A stretch of 64,000 bases of DNA from positions 13,771,501 through 13,835,500 of the forward strand of contig JAGTTD010000018.1 in assembly GCA_018398585.1 (NCBI GenBank), written 5' to 3'. The translations under genes were made by a program, and so were the position numbers. The notes beneath the pieces were generated by a model, which saw only the letters and a program-made list of their open reading frames with translations, did no database searches and was not told where the DNA came from. How positions within the stretch are numbered: position 1 is the stretch's first letter; the number at the start of each line of letters is the position of its first letter. Origin of the DNA: Simmondsia chinensis (Eukaryota; Streptophyta; Magnoliopsida; Caryophyllales; Simmondsiaceae). This document shows positions 1 to 10,700 of this stretch, piece by piece.

Positions 1-1222
1 TGTACAACAAGCTTGCATAATTCATTTCAACTTACAAATTTGGGTGGCAAAATGAACAAATCAAGTGCAAGGATGGATTAAACGATTCATTAACACGTCC
101 AAGATGATGTTGAGACTAATTTTGAGCAGCCAATGCAAAAAAAGAAGGGAAGAAAACATCAAGTTGGACTAAATCTGCAGATTTGGGCGGCAGCGGCACT
201 GTGTGGTGCAATGAGCTTCAAACTTGCTATATTTTTTATTTTAAGTAATACCAACCTTATTTACTATAAATAGGGAGGTTCTGGAAGTGTTTTATCATCT
301 CATCCAGCAGAAAGACTCAATACAAAGTAGAGAAATAGGTAGAAATTTGTAGGGAAGAAAAAGGAGGAGAAAAGAAGAAGTTTGGTTTGTGATTTTACAT
401 TTTCAAGTTCATTTCTATCCTTTTCTTCTTTAAGTTCATGAATTTTGTCTTATTTTGCTTTATATTATGTTTACCATGAATTAATTTTGTTTTTCCAAGG
501 CTATGATGCAGCCTAAGTTGTAATATACACTCTCTTCTAATTTAATGTATTCAACGTTTTGTTATTGCGTTGTTGAAGTGTTTATCATTGTTCTTCATGA
601 GTTTTGAATGCTTGATCACCATTTAAATCCTATAATTATTCATAATGAGTCTGAGAGGAGATTTATGATGATATGTAAGGTGATAAATACCACAAATTGA
701 GCAAATGCTCAAGAGAGATTAACGTAATTTGTGTGGCCTTCAGTGAAAACCATGGATTTTTAAAACTCTTTTCCTATGTAAATTCATGCAAGAGATTGAT
801 GAGTTAATATGTAAAAAAACATGCTAAATGTTGCTCGAGAGAAAATATTTGGTAAATTAGGGTTTTCGACTATCAACACATAATAACAACTTGAATATCA
901 AGAATAGAAAGGCGTATTAATGCAACTAAATAAAATCGGATGCCTTGGATCTTATTATCATAAAAACCACCAAAAAATCAGTACAATTTTTATAAAAATC
1001 AGTAAACATTTTAGGCCTTTTTATTTTGGTTTGTTTGATTTCAAAATCTACAAATTTCGGTTTTTCAAATAGCACTAAAACTACTAATTTCGGTACTTGC
1101 TCAATAACAATCCTCGTGCAAACGATACTCTGCTTACTCTTTATTACTTGATACGACTTAGCGCACTTGCTAAGCATGCACAAAGTAAAGCATCATTTAA
1201 CATATTGTTTTATTCTTTTAAG
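1..1222. other. Non-coding stretch, no gene recognised
   Basis: I see no conserved reading frame here on either strand. The stretch is A+T-rich. It has a TATA-like site at 265-272 followed by a purine-rich leader-like sequence (about 290-375) and a T-rich stretch. This could be the promoter and leader of an old LTR or of a lost gene, but I found no matching second copy or boundary. The right edge is the left copy of the target duplication of the LINE that follows. Confidence 0.4.
265..272 (+). promoter_or_regulatory. TATA-box-like site (TATAAATA)
   Basis: A consensus plant TATA box lies in an otherwise unremarkable sequence. It is followed about 25-100 bases later by a GA-rich leader-like stretch. 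No coding region follows within the window, so it may be the core promoter of an eroded LTR. Weak evidence only. Confidence 0.25.
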
Positions 1223-1241
1223 TATGTTACCCTTCTTGTAC

Positions 1242-1296
1242 AACAACAATAACAACAGACCTAGTGACTCAATGGCTCCCATATATGTTGGGTTTT

Positions 1297-1339
<43 letters not shown>

Positions 1340-1400
1340 GTATGCAGCCTTACCCCTTTAAGGTCTACCCTAAAAGGAGGTTGTGTCCGAGGAACCCAAA
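1242..1400 (-). repeat. RTE LINE 3' tail, shared with the SINEs
   Basis: Read on the minus strand this 3' end runs through a pyrimidine/purine block with AAGGCTGCATAC, then GGGAGCC, then a TTG-repeat tail. The same block occurs at the 3' end of the second LINE (20512-20655) and in the SINE-sized copies at 9587-9730, 28975-29172, 54402-54540 and 61747-61900. It is interrupted here by T and G homopolymers (about 1290-1338). Confidence 0.7.
1290..1338 (+). repeat. T-tract followed by about 32-base G-tract
   Basis: A run of T passes straight into a run of more than 30 G, inside the LINE 3' UTR. Such tracts are prone to slippage and to sequencing error, so the true length is uncertain. A G-run of this length could form a quadruplex. 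Confidence 0.8.
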
Positions 1401-1748
1401 GTAGGAAGCATAAAATTACCAGCACATAGGAAGTATAAAGTATAAAGCATGAAACATGAAGCAACGATAATGATAAAGCAACAGAGCAACAAAACAACAA
1501 GCAACCAACATACAACAACAACAAATATAATCAAATAGGCACATATAAGCATATGGGCACTACTACTATCTTAGTTGCGCTCCACTCTCCTACATCGCTT
1601 TATCAGCTATACATATGCTAGCACTCCACTTCGCTCTATCTAGGGCCATCTCCTCATTTAAGTTAAGGTGGGTGAAATCATGTCGAATCATCTCTATCCA
1701 GCTCTTCTTTGACTTGCCTCTCCCTCTCCTTCCGTATGTACTATGGAG

Positions 1749-4490
1749 TTATTCACATCTCCTGACAAAGGCAGTGATTGGTCTCCTCCTAACATGCCCA
1801 AACCATCGCAAACATTGCTCTCTCAATTTATTCTCGATTGGGGTCATGCCCAATTTGCTTCTTATAACATCATTTTTGATCTTATCCTTCCTTGTGTAAC
1901 CACACATCCATCGCAACATCCTTATCTCTGTCACCTTTAATTTCTGCATATGATGCCGTTTGGCTAGCCAACAATCCGCACTGTAAGACATAGCCGGTCT
2001 CACTACCGTCTTATCGTATTTATCCTTTAACTTTAGCAGGAACTTTCTATGACATAGTACTGCAGAGGCCAACCTCCATTTATGCCAACCTACTTTAATT
2101 CGATTGTTGACATCCTCCTCGTCAACTTCACCATCTTGCTGCACCATGGAACCCAAATGTTTAAAACATTCTTTTTTCAATATGTACTCCGATCTAATCT
2201 TGATGTCTAATATGCTTGGTCTGGTTGAGGTGCAGAACTTGAGTTCCATATACTCGATCTTAGATCTATTAAGTCATAAACCTTTCGATTCCAAGGTCAT
2301 TCTCCAAAGTTCTAGCTTCTCATTTACATCTTCTCTAGACTCCCCCACTAGAACTATGTCGTCCGTGAAAAGCATACACCAAGTCACACCTCCTTGTATG
2401 TGCCTAGTGAGCTCGTCCATAACCAAAATGAACAAAAAGGGACTCAAAGCTGATCCTTGGTGTACCCTAATTGTAATGGGAAAAGTGTATGTTTCATTTT
2501 CCATTGTACGCACTTGGTTAGTATGTCCTCGTACACGTCTCTAAAGACTCGAATATAGGCCTGGGGAATGTCTTTCTTCTCCAAAAAACCTTCATAAAAC
2601 CTATCTTGGTACTCTATCATATGCCTTTCCAAATTGATGAAGACCATATGCAGATCCTTTTGTCTATCTTTGTAGTATTCTATAGTCTGCCTTAAAAGAT
2701 GGATGGCTTATACTGTTGATCTACCAAGCATAAATCCGAATTGGTTCTCTGACATTACTATTTGTTTCGTTAACCTTCTTTCTATGACCCGCTCCCACAA
2801 CTTCAGAGTGTGGCTAATTAGTTTGATCCCCCTATAGTTGGCACAACTCTAGAGGTCGCATTTATTCTTGTAGATTGGAATTAATGTGTTGTTCCCCCAC
2901 TTGCCAAGCATCTTCTTACCTTGAAGAATTTGGTTGAATAGTTTGGTCAACCAACTAATGCCCTTCTCTCCTATGCATTTCCAAGCCTCATGGGTATTCC
3001 ATCTGGCCCAACTGCTTTACCTCCTGCCCATCTTTTTCAAGGCTTCCCTAACTTCCTCTAGTCTAATCCACCTACATTAGTAATGGTTCTGATCCTCAAA
3101 TGCTTGTAGCTCTCCCATGGATATATATCTATCCCCTTGTTCATTGAACAAATCATGGAAGTAGGCTTTCCACCTAGCTTTAAGTTGTTACTCGTCCACA
3201 AGCACCTATCCATCCATCGCACCCCCCCTTTATGCACTTTACTTGATCCAGGTCCCTAATCCTCCTCTCTCTTGCTTTTGTGATTTATATAGGCCCCTTG
3301 CTCCCTCCTCCATGTCCAGCCTTTTGTAAAAATCCTTGTATGCTTTGGACAGTGCTTCTCTGACTGCTATCTTCACTTCTTTCTTGGCCTCATCTCCACT
3401 TCGATCTCATTCCTTGAAACAGTCTTGCTTGGCCTTAATCTTCTCTTGGACCTCCTTGCTCCGCCACCAGAACTCTTTGTAGTTTGGCGCCCCACCCTTT
3501 GACGCACCTAGGACTTCATGTGCCAACCCTTTAATCTTTTGGGCCAGTTGGTTCCAAATGTTGTTTATATCCCCCTCCAAATCCCACCCGAGTTTAGACT
3601 CTACTCTTTTCTTAAAGGTTTGATACTTGTCCCCCTTTAAGTCCCTCTAACGAGTGCATGGCTGCGCTGGTTTTCTAGTTCATTAGCCTTAACATCAGCA
3701 CACAATACCCTGTGCTATGCAGATAGGTCTTTCCCAGGGATGATCTTGCAATCCCTGCAGTCTTTTTGAGCCCTCTTCCTTAGTAGTATGTAGTCAATCT
3801 AAGTCCTTGCTCCACCGCTTTGAAACGTGATGATGTGCTCATCACGTTTTTTGAAGAAGATGCTGGCAACTGTTAACTCATAAGTGACAATAAAGTCTAA
3901 GAGAGCTTTACCCTCAGCATTTCTGGTTCCAAACCCAAAGCCTCCATGGTGGGATGCATAACCGTCTGCGATCGCTCTATTGAAATCATCACTAATCACT
4001 GCTTGTTCGCTTTGGGATATCTTTGCATCATTAAGTATAAGTCCTCATAGAATCTAGCCTTCTCTTGCTCTATTAACCCAGTCTGTAGTGCATAGGTACT
4101 TATAACGTTCATTATTTCCTCATTTAAAACCAACTTGATACCAATGATCCTATTGCTAATCCTAGTCACTCCTACTACTTTGTCTCTAAGGTCGCTATCC
4201 ATAATAATACCCACTCCATTCCTCTCTCTAGCTTTGCCTGCATACCACAATTTATATCCTAGCACATCCCTGGCTTTCGTGCCCATCCAATTAGTCTCTT
4301 GTAGGCAAAGGACGTTAAACTTTCTCTTCATCATCATTTGGACCATCTCAAAACTCTTCTTTGTTAATGTGCCAACATTTAATGTCCCAAATCGCAGGCT
4401 TGCCTCAACGAGTGGAATTGCCCTCCCCGTCCCCAGCCTCTTTGAAGATGGCCTCGGGTTTTGAGCCCCATAACTAAAAGAGTTCATCAA
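1749..4490 (-). pseudogene. RTE-type endonuclease-reverse transcriptase, broken
   Basis: Pieces of one polyprotein appear in order on the minus strand. 4490-3996 is the endonuclease start, with conserved LRFGTLNVGTL and CLQETNW motifs (the QE is catalytic). 3999-3799 continues the endonuclease with DDFN and the SGGART end. 2647-2444 and 2513-2274 are reverse transcriptase, with the catalytic box reading FTDD. 2249-1749 is the thumb and C-terminus ending near RWFGHVRRRP. Between the pieces are frameshifts and stops (a stop separates SGGART from IDYILL near 3795). In a live element the protein nicks DNA and copies the element RNA at the nick. No working product is expected. The family assignment rests on recognising these motifs. 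Confidence 0.85.
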
Positions 4491-4999
4491 CTAACTGTCA
4501 ATAATCACAAGTAAGCAAGCACACATTCACAAGAATCAGGGCATAGTTGACATAGCAATAGCAACAACAATCAAAATCATGAAGTTTAAAAGTAGAAAGG
4601 AGAAATCAAATAATACCCAACAACCTAGCACAAATTCACGCAGAGGAGAGATCTAACCTAGGATCGGCCGGCTATTGCTTACCTAGGATCAGCAGGCTGG
4701 GAGCCGTGGATTGAGGCTGTAGTGGCTGCGATGTTGGTGAGGGTCGAGGTTGGGGTTAGGTTTGCGGTTTATAAGGCTAGGGTTAGCTGGTTAATGGGTT
4801 AGGGTCAGGTTTTTGAGTTAGTTTTGGCGGTTTCTAGGGTTTTTAGTGTTTTGCAGGGTGAGGGTGAGGGTGAGGGTGTGGTGGTGGTTTACGAGTTAGA
4901 GGTGATGGTCCGGTCCGGTGGTGGCAGGCTTTGTGGTGGTCCAGTTCGGTGGTGGTGGTTGGCCTTAGTTAGGGTTAGCTTTAGGGAGAAGAGATAGGA

Positions 5000-5034
5000 T
5001 TAGGGTTAGGGTTAGGGTTAGGGTTAGGGTTAGG
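5000..5034 (+). repeat. Short interstitial TTAGGG array
   Basis: Between five and six perfect TTAGGG units lie inside the 5' region of the LINE, with degenerate related motifs on both sides (about 4735-5060). The usual plant telomere unit is TTTAGGG; these units are six bases long. In LINE sense the motif reads CCCTAA, like the telobox common in plant leaders. It therefore looks like part of the LINE leader rather than a healed chromosome break. Confidence 0.85.
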
Positions 5035-5439
5035 TTTAGAGAGAAGGGATAGGATTAGGGTTTGGTAGGTGGTGGTAGAGGCTCTCGTCTGCTGGCAATG
5101 GGGCTTCACTATCATAGGGGTCGCCAGTGGTGGTGGTCGTCATCAGTAAGCAGGCCGATGCGAGAAAGAGAGAGGACATGGGGGCACGCGAAAGTAGAGA
5201 GAGAAAATAGTGAAAAAAAGTTTAAAATCTCAAGAAACCAAAAAAAAAAATATTTGAATTGAAAAGGAACATAATAATGTTATCCTTCTTGTACATTTAA
5301 TAAAAATTATAGTTTTTAAATTTCTTTTCTCAAATATATTGCCTCTTCAAGGTTCCCAAATTAATACTAGATTGCAACAATATATACACGTATATATTAT
5401 ATATAAGCATACATACATATCTAGGTATGTATATTTCAA

Positions 5440-6235
5440 TGAACAATCCAAACCTCTATCCTCAATGTCGAAGTGTAGTTGAGAGCGCAAATCATCTATT
5501 CCTCAATTGTAGTTTTGCAAAGCAATACTAGCGCCTTCGACTAAGGAATGGATGGTCTAAGTTTATCCCTTGTAATTAGGGCATCCATCAATGGTTGCTA
5601 AGCTTAAAAATCTAAAGGATAAGAAAGGAGGTAGAAGACTTGAATATGTGATGGCATCACTCTAATTTGTTTGGAAAGCAAAGAATGAGCTCATGTTCAA
5701 GGGTTGGGAGTCTAGTTTTAGAAAATTCCTCTCAGCGGTGAAAGGTAGTACCATCAAATGGAGGTTCCCCCGGGGGAGGGGGGGTGTTAACGAGAGCTCT
5801 CTCTGCAAGTCTGGTAAGCAGGCTGGACACAGACAGGGAGTCCGATGGAGCCCTCCTACTAGGAGGTGGGCTAAGCTGAACATTGATGGAGCCAAAAGAA
5901 GTGATCAGGCAACATTTAGATATATCATCGGAAATAGCAAAGAAGAAAATCTTGGTCTGGACTTCGAAAATATTGGTAATGCTTCGGTTTCACATGCAGA
6001 AGTCTTGGCTGCAAGAGAAGGTATTAGGAAATGCCTTGAAATCAAAATCACTCATTTGCAAATCGAAGGGGATAATCTCACTATTATTCAAACCATAACT
6101 AACGATTTTAATTGTCCCTGGCAAATCATGATCATTATGGAAGATATATATGACTTAATTCAAAGATTTGTGGAGATTCAGATCTCGCACATTTTTCGTG
6201 AAGGCAATATGGTGGCAAACAAAGTGGCAGCTTAG
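5440..6235 (+). pseudogene. Orphan RVT zinc-binding plus RNase H remnant (L1-type LINE tail)
   Basis: The first part (about 5443-5530) matches the zinc-binding domain found near the end of plant L1 ORF2, with the pattern PQC...NHLFLNC. The open frame at 5693-6235 (180 codons) is an RNase H fold: LNIDGA (first Asp), HAEVLAAREGI (Glu), IEGDNLTII (Asp) and the closing IFREGNMVANKVA. It ends at TAG in 6233-6235. A G-rich tract at about 5769-5782 sits between the domains. The frame between zinc finger and RNase H is broken, so this is most likely a decayed 5'-truncated LINE. A host RNase H-like gene is a weaker alternative, because the RNase H part itself is uninterrupted. Confidence 0.65.
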
Positions 6236-6239
6236 AGAT

Positions 6240-7190
6240 TTTATTTAACGGTCAATAAAGCTGCTCAGCTCCCAAGTATTTATAGACTATTCGCTCTCGA
6301 ATCGCTAGGTTGTTCTTGCTGTGGATAGATGGCCTAGCATTCTTTTTACCTTTAAAAAAATGTATTTTTCAAAGAACATGTATATGTATGTACATACGCA
6401 ACTTCTCATTGCAGAAAAGTAACTTTCTAGGATAGTTTCTACCTGGTTTTGATGTATTGATTCAATCAACCTTCAATCAGTACACCTTGGTACAAACTAA
6501 AGGCTCTTGAGGGAATAATCTCAACTTATAATTTAACCTGACTTTGTAATAGAAAATTCGGCACCAACATCAAAACCAAGATTGAAGTACCTTGCCATAC
6601 TTAATAGTGGAGGAAGGAGATTGTAGCATGGCCAGGCTTATGCGAACACGCTTATTCTCAGAATTGAGATTCTCAAGTTTTGGCATATAGGGTGTGTTTA
6701 GCAAAAGCTTTTTATAGCGTTTTTAATAGTTTTTAGCTAATTGATTAAAAGTTGTAAATAATTTTAAGTTGGCATTTTGAATTATAAATGACTCACCGTC
6801 TCTAAACTGTTAGAAATTCAAGCTCATTTTCCCCCGGAAATATAATTTCTTTCATAATCCTGTCGGTAGAAATAAAATACATTACAAAAACTCGAGAAAA
6901 ACAAAATGCGACTTGCTCTTTAACACATTTAAGGTTTTCTTAAACCTCATTTGAGAACAAAATAATATGACTGCAATTGCTTTTATAGGTGGAATTCAGG
7001 CGCCTAATAAAGCAAATCAAGATAGACTAATGAAAAAACAAAAAGGGAACAATAAGGGATTGACATAGAGGCAACGTTGCTCCACCAACGGCAATTGCCC
7101 GATTTTCTAAGCTCACCACTCTCGCATGTAATCCTTACATTCTGAAAGCATTGGCGTTTTTTTCTTCATACAAAATCCCTTGCAATCATT
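6240..7190. other. Intergenic, no gene recognised
   Basis: A+T-rich sequence downstream of the GT47 gene on the other strand. I found no coding frame with family motifs and no clear repeat boundary. Confidence 0.4.
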
Positions 7191-7650
7191 TCATTTAATC
7201 ACCACATTTTTTTTAATATTTGAAAAATCATTTTCAAATATTTAAATTTTTTTCAATCAATCACCTATGTTAGTGCCATAAGTTTTCCGTTGAGGCTACA
7301 TGCGTAATTCTACAATTTTTTTATACAAAAAAATTGGGAGATAAAACACATATTGACATTAGCTTACCTAATAAAGCAACATACCTTGTATGGTCTTTAG
7401 GTGCAAGTTCAAATCCCACTACATGCTTGTGTACACAAAGCTTAGAGCCACCTTAACCATACAATACTTTGCCAATCGTGCTAAAACTAACAGGTGTTAA
7501 AGTTTTCCCAATTTTATATATAACTTAAGCAAAATCACACTTTGTAATTTAAACGGGATACTAATGACATTTATATAGGTGATTGAAAAAATTCAAACAT
7601 TTCTAAGTAGTTTTTGAAAAATTAAAAATTTGTGATAGGTGAAAAATGAC
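7190..7650. mobile_element. MITE-like inverted repeat element
   Basis: The arms at about 7208-7280 and 7562-7640 are inverted copies of each other; both contain TTTTTTCAATCA followed by CACCTAT. The enclosed segment is about 280 bases. The termini are not sharp enough to name the target duplication or superfamily. It lies just past the stop codon of the GT47 gene and may fall within its 3' UTR. Confidence 0.45.
7355..7500 (+). mobile_element. tRNA-derived SINE-like sequence inside the MITE
   Basis: TTAGCTTACCTAATAAAGCA at about 7360-7379 resembles a Pol III A box, and GTTCAAATCCCAC about 30 bases further resembles a B box. The spacing suits a tRNA head. No tail or target duplication was identified, so the call is tentative. 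Confidence 0.35.
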
Positions 7651-7759
7651 TATTTTTAAAAGTGGTTTTCTATTAAAAAAAACCCAAAAACATAAGAAAA
7701 AACAGAGAAAGTTGATAGATCTCGACAAGCAGAAACTGAATGTCGAGGTACAGACCGAC

Positions 7760-10700
7760 TCAGGGCAATGGCAATGGAGGCTTCCATTTAGAAAACGGCA
7801 GAAAGTCTCGGCTTACGACAGTTCGATTGTGGAGCCAGAATGTTTCCGCTGATTGGTGAAATTTCCTGACTTTCCTTCTGAGTTCCCAGAGGATCCCATT
7901 GAAGGCCGAGCACGGCTGCCATTCCTTGGCATACACCCACGTACATCTCACCTGTCTTCCATTGGCTATCATCCTTTCTATCTCCTCATCTGACTCAAAA
8001 AAAAAAAAAAAAAAAAAAAAAAAGAAGCCCAAACCCAATAAGCACATCATATTATGGCAGATGATTGGTTGCTAACAGGAACCTTTTTCTTTTTGGGTTA
8101 TTGGAACTGAACCTGGGATTGATTCTAAGTACTCCAGAAGTTGTGGGCCTATGCGAGTCGATGGCCATTTTATCGATATCTGGGTGTAGTCAATTACATC
8201 CTGGAAAGGTAGCTCAATTTGATCTGATAATAAGACCGGAACGCACTCCTGTTTGTTGAAACCATCAAATGAACAAGTCAATGACACAATGTGGATAGGT
8301 ACACATGCACAAATTTTAAGGGTGTAAGCAAACAAAGTGCTTGATCAAATATTCTTATTTGAAAATGATTGGGGCTTATTCATGTTATTTTTAGAGATGA
8401 ATAAGTTAACAAGCAAAGTTCAATTAGGATCTATAATCTTAATAGCTGAGTTGGAGCAATCTTGACTTGCCTAATGAGCCCACTATGAATGCAGTACTAA
8501 ATAACAGTGTAATAGATCATTAACGGCTTGCTATTGCTCATTAATGACTCATTAACAATTTGTAATAGCTTGACAACAAGCTATGCTTGGATCCTCTGTT
8601 TTAGGAATGAGTCAAGCCAAGTACCCAAACCAAGACCGAACAAAGGTCAAAAACTCTTTCATGGCTCAAAAAAACTAAAACTCAAGCTCAGGCTCAAGCT
8701 CAGTAAGATTAATAGAGCTTAACGCTCTAGGGTCTTTGCTCGGGTCAACTCAACTCGACTCAGTTCATTTACACCCTTAAACATGCTTAGGGAGAGAGGG
8801 AGGGAGGGAGGGAGGGAAAGAGAGACCACAAAAAATGATTCATAGAAACGAAGGGTCCATGAAGACTCTCCTCGAGGGGCTAGACAGAACTTGGCATTTC
8901 GCAGGTGTTCAAAATATTCCTTCCTTCCAAGTTTGTTAGGGCCACTGAACTTCAATTCTGGAGATTCCAACTGTACACACAATCAACATACATTTTTCTG
9001 TACACGCTATCAATTAACGCAAACTAGCACAAATCAAATATCTAGATGCTAGAAAGTACAGTAAAAAAGTGGAAATATCACCACCAATTGATCTCGTCCG
9101 TAGATTGGTGTCCAATTAATTAACACACACCTACAACAATCAAATGCCAAGATACTATAAAATACAGCAAAATATTGAAAAATAACATTGGAATACAGCC
9201 AGAAATAGTTAGGTACTTTTGTATTGTCAATACAAAGACCACCAGGAAAACAAGTCTATTCAACACATTCCTGACCAGCTCTTGCTTACGGGATGCACCA
9301 ATGTTTATGCGGAATTCTTTATGATACTTTGGTATCAAAATTTTTTCAATTTTGCAAATAGGTATTATGGGGTACAGCATTTGAAAAAAAGGCCTTGCAT
9401 CTGTCCTTTTGCTCCTCTCCACCATCCCACCATGAATAGCAAAATATTCAATAAGATGTGAATGGCAAATGTTGTTGGCAGATAAACAGGCATGAAGAAG
9501 AGACCAGTTCAGAGAAAGGAGAGGAAGAAAAGTTCTTTCCTTCTTTCAACTAATAACTTCTACTACTTTAATTGCTTCTTTTGCTGCAACAACCACCACC
9601 TAAGACATCAAAGAGCCTCCTGCCAAAGGCGGGGTCTGAAAAGGGTAAGATGTACGCAGCTTACCCCTAAAAGGTGCTACCTTATAGAGGTGCTGTTTTC
9701 GAAAGGCACTCAACCCTAAAAGGAACTGTGATGATATGCATTCTTGGGCTCAATTTCCTCTATCCAGTGGTATGTCATCATTTGTGGGGCAAAGTGCATT
9801 TGATGTCAGAAAATGTCGCCGAGGTAGAGGCACATGGAACACTGAAAAGAGGCGAGCACATCCTCTTCAAAACTGGTTCTATATGCCTACCAAGTCATGT
9901 CGATAACTTTTTTCTGTTGGTGTCAGGTATGTACAATGAGATCAAATGATGGTTCACAGCCGCGTTTACATGTTGAGTCCATGTGGTGGATCTGAATTCC
10001 AATGTACCAACATAATTAAACGCATGAATGGGGCAAAACAAACAAAGCAATATGGTAGATTCAGGTCGGACTGTCCTACTGCAATGTATGTTCAAATTGG
10101 AACTTACATTTAAATTGTAAGTCAACATGATACATTGAAAATGAACGTGGAACCCAGACAATTGGAGTGGCGTTATGTACCATTTGGATCAGCGCATCCC
10201 TGGCTGTTTGGACTATAGTACAATCCAACAGCTCAACATGCAGATGAAACCAAAATTTGATGATGGAATCCAATGCATAAGTTGCAGAACCAGGGTGCTA
10301 TGGACATAGCATAACACATTGTAACAATCAAGTAATGGAACATTTAGCTTACATGCATTAATTAAAGACTGGTATATTATGTAATAGCCTTTACTTGATT
10401 CAGTAGAAACACGTATCATAGGACTCCCAATAACATGCAAGATGCAAACGGTTAAAAGAAAAAAAAAAAAAAAGAGCGGGTGAGTGGAAGAGCAGATTCA
10501 TTGACAGAGTATTTAGACTTTTAGTTATTCTATATGCAGACCGGAAGAGCCATGTGATGCTTCAACAGAGTAATTTTCCCTCCTTTTCCTTTATAAGCTA
10601 TCAAAGCCAAAGGCATATTTCATCAATTGTTTGTGCGGATACAGTGAAATTTGTTCAAAGTCACAGAAGATCAAGCGGCCACATAGGCCTTTTCTTTACA

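Larger units (their letters stand above)
1242..5276 (-). mobile_element. LINE-1copy: full-length RTE-clade non-LTR retrotransposon (decayed)
   Basis: This non-LTR retrotransposon lies on the minus strand and is bounded by an 18-bp target-site duplication with one mismatch (about 1224-1241 and 5277-5294, ATGTTAYCCTTCTTGTAC). In sense order it has a 5' region rich in CCCTAA motifs (about 5270-4500), an apurinic endonuclease and reverse transcriptase frame (4490-1749), a 3' UTR, and a short CAA/TTG tail at 1242-1256 instead of poly-A. The endonuclease start and the C-terminal RWFGHVRRRP motif are typical of plant RTE-clade LINEs; the endonuclease part is often mis-annotated as craniofacial development protein 2-like. 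Stops and frameshifts make it inactive. The 3' UTR carries a long T/G homopolymer at about 1290-1338. A second copy of the family lies at 20512-24255. Confidence 0.85.

Noticed and set aside
1261..1524. Open frames across the T/G homopolymers
   Set aside because: They encode homopolymer prolines, lysines or glycines in the LINE 3' UTR and are composition artefacts.
5000..5034. TTAGGG array as evidence of a chromosome end or fusion
   Set aside because: It lies well inside a LINE whose two target-duplication copies flank it, so it belongs to the element.
5062..5262. Open frame of 66 codons in the G-rich LINE leader
   Set aside because: Antisense to the LINE, low complexity, and no family motif; explained by GGT/GGTTAG-rich composition.
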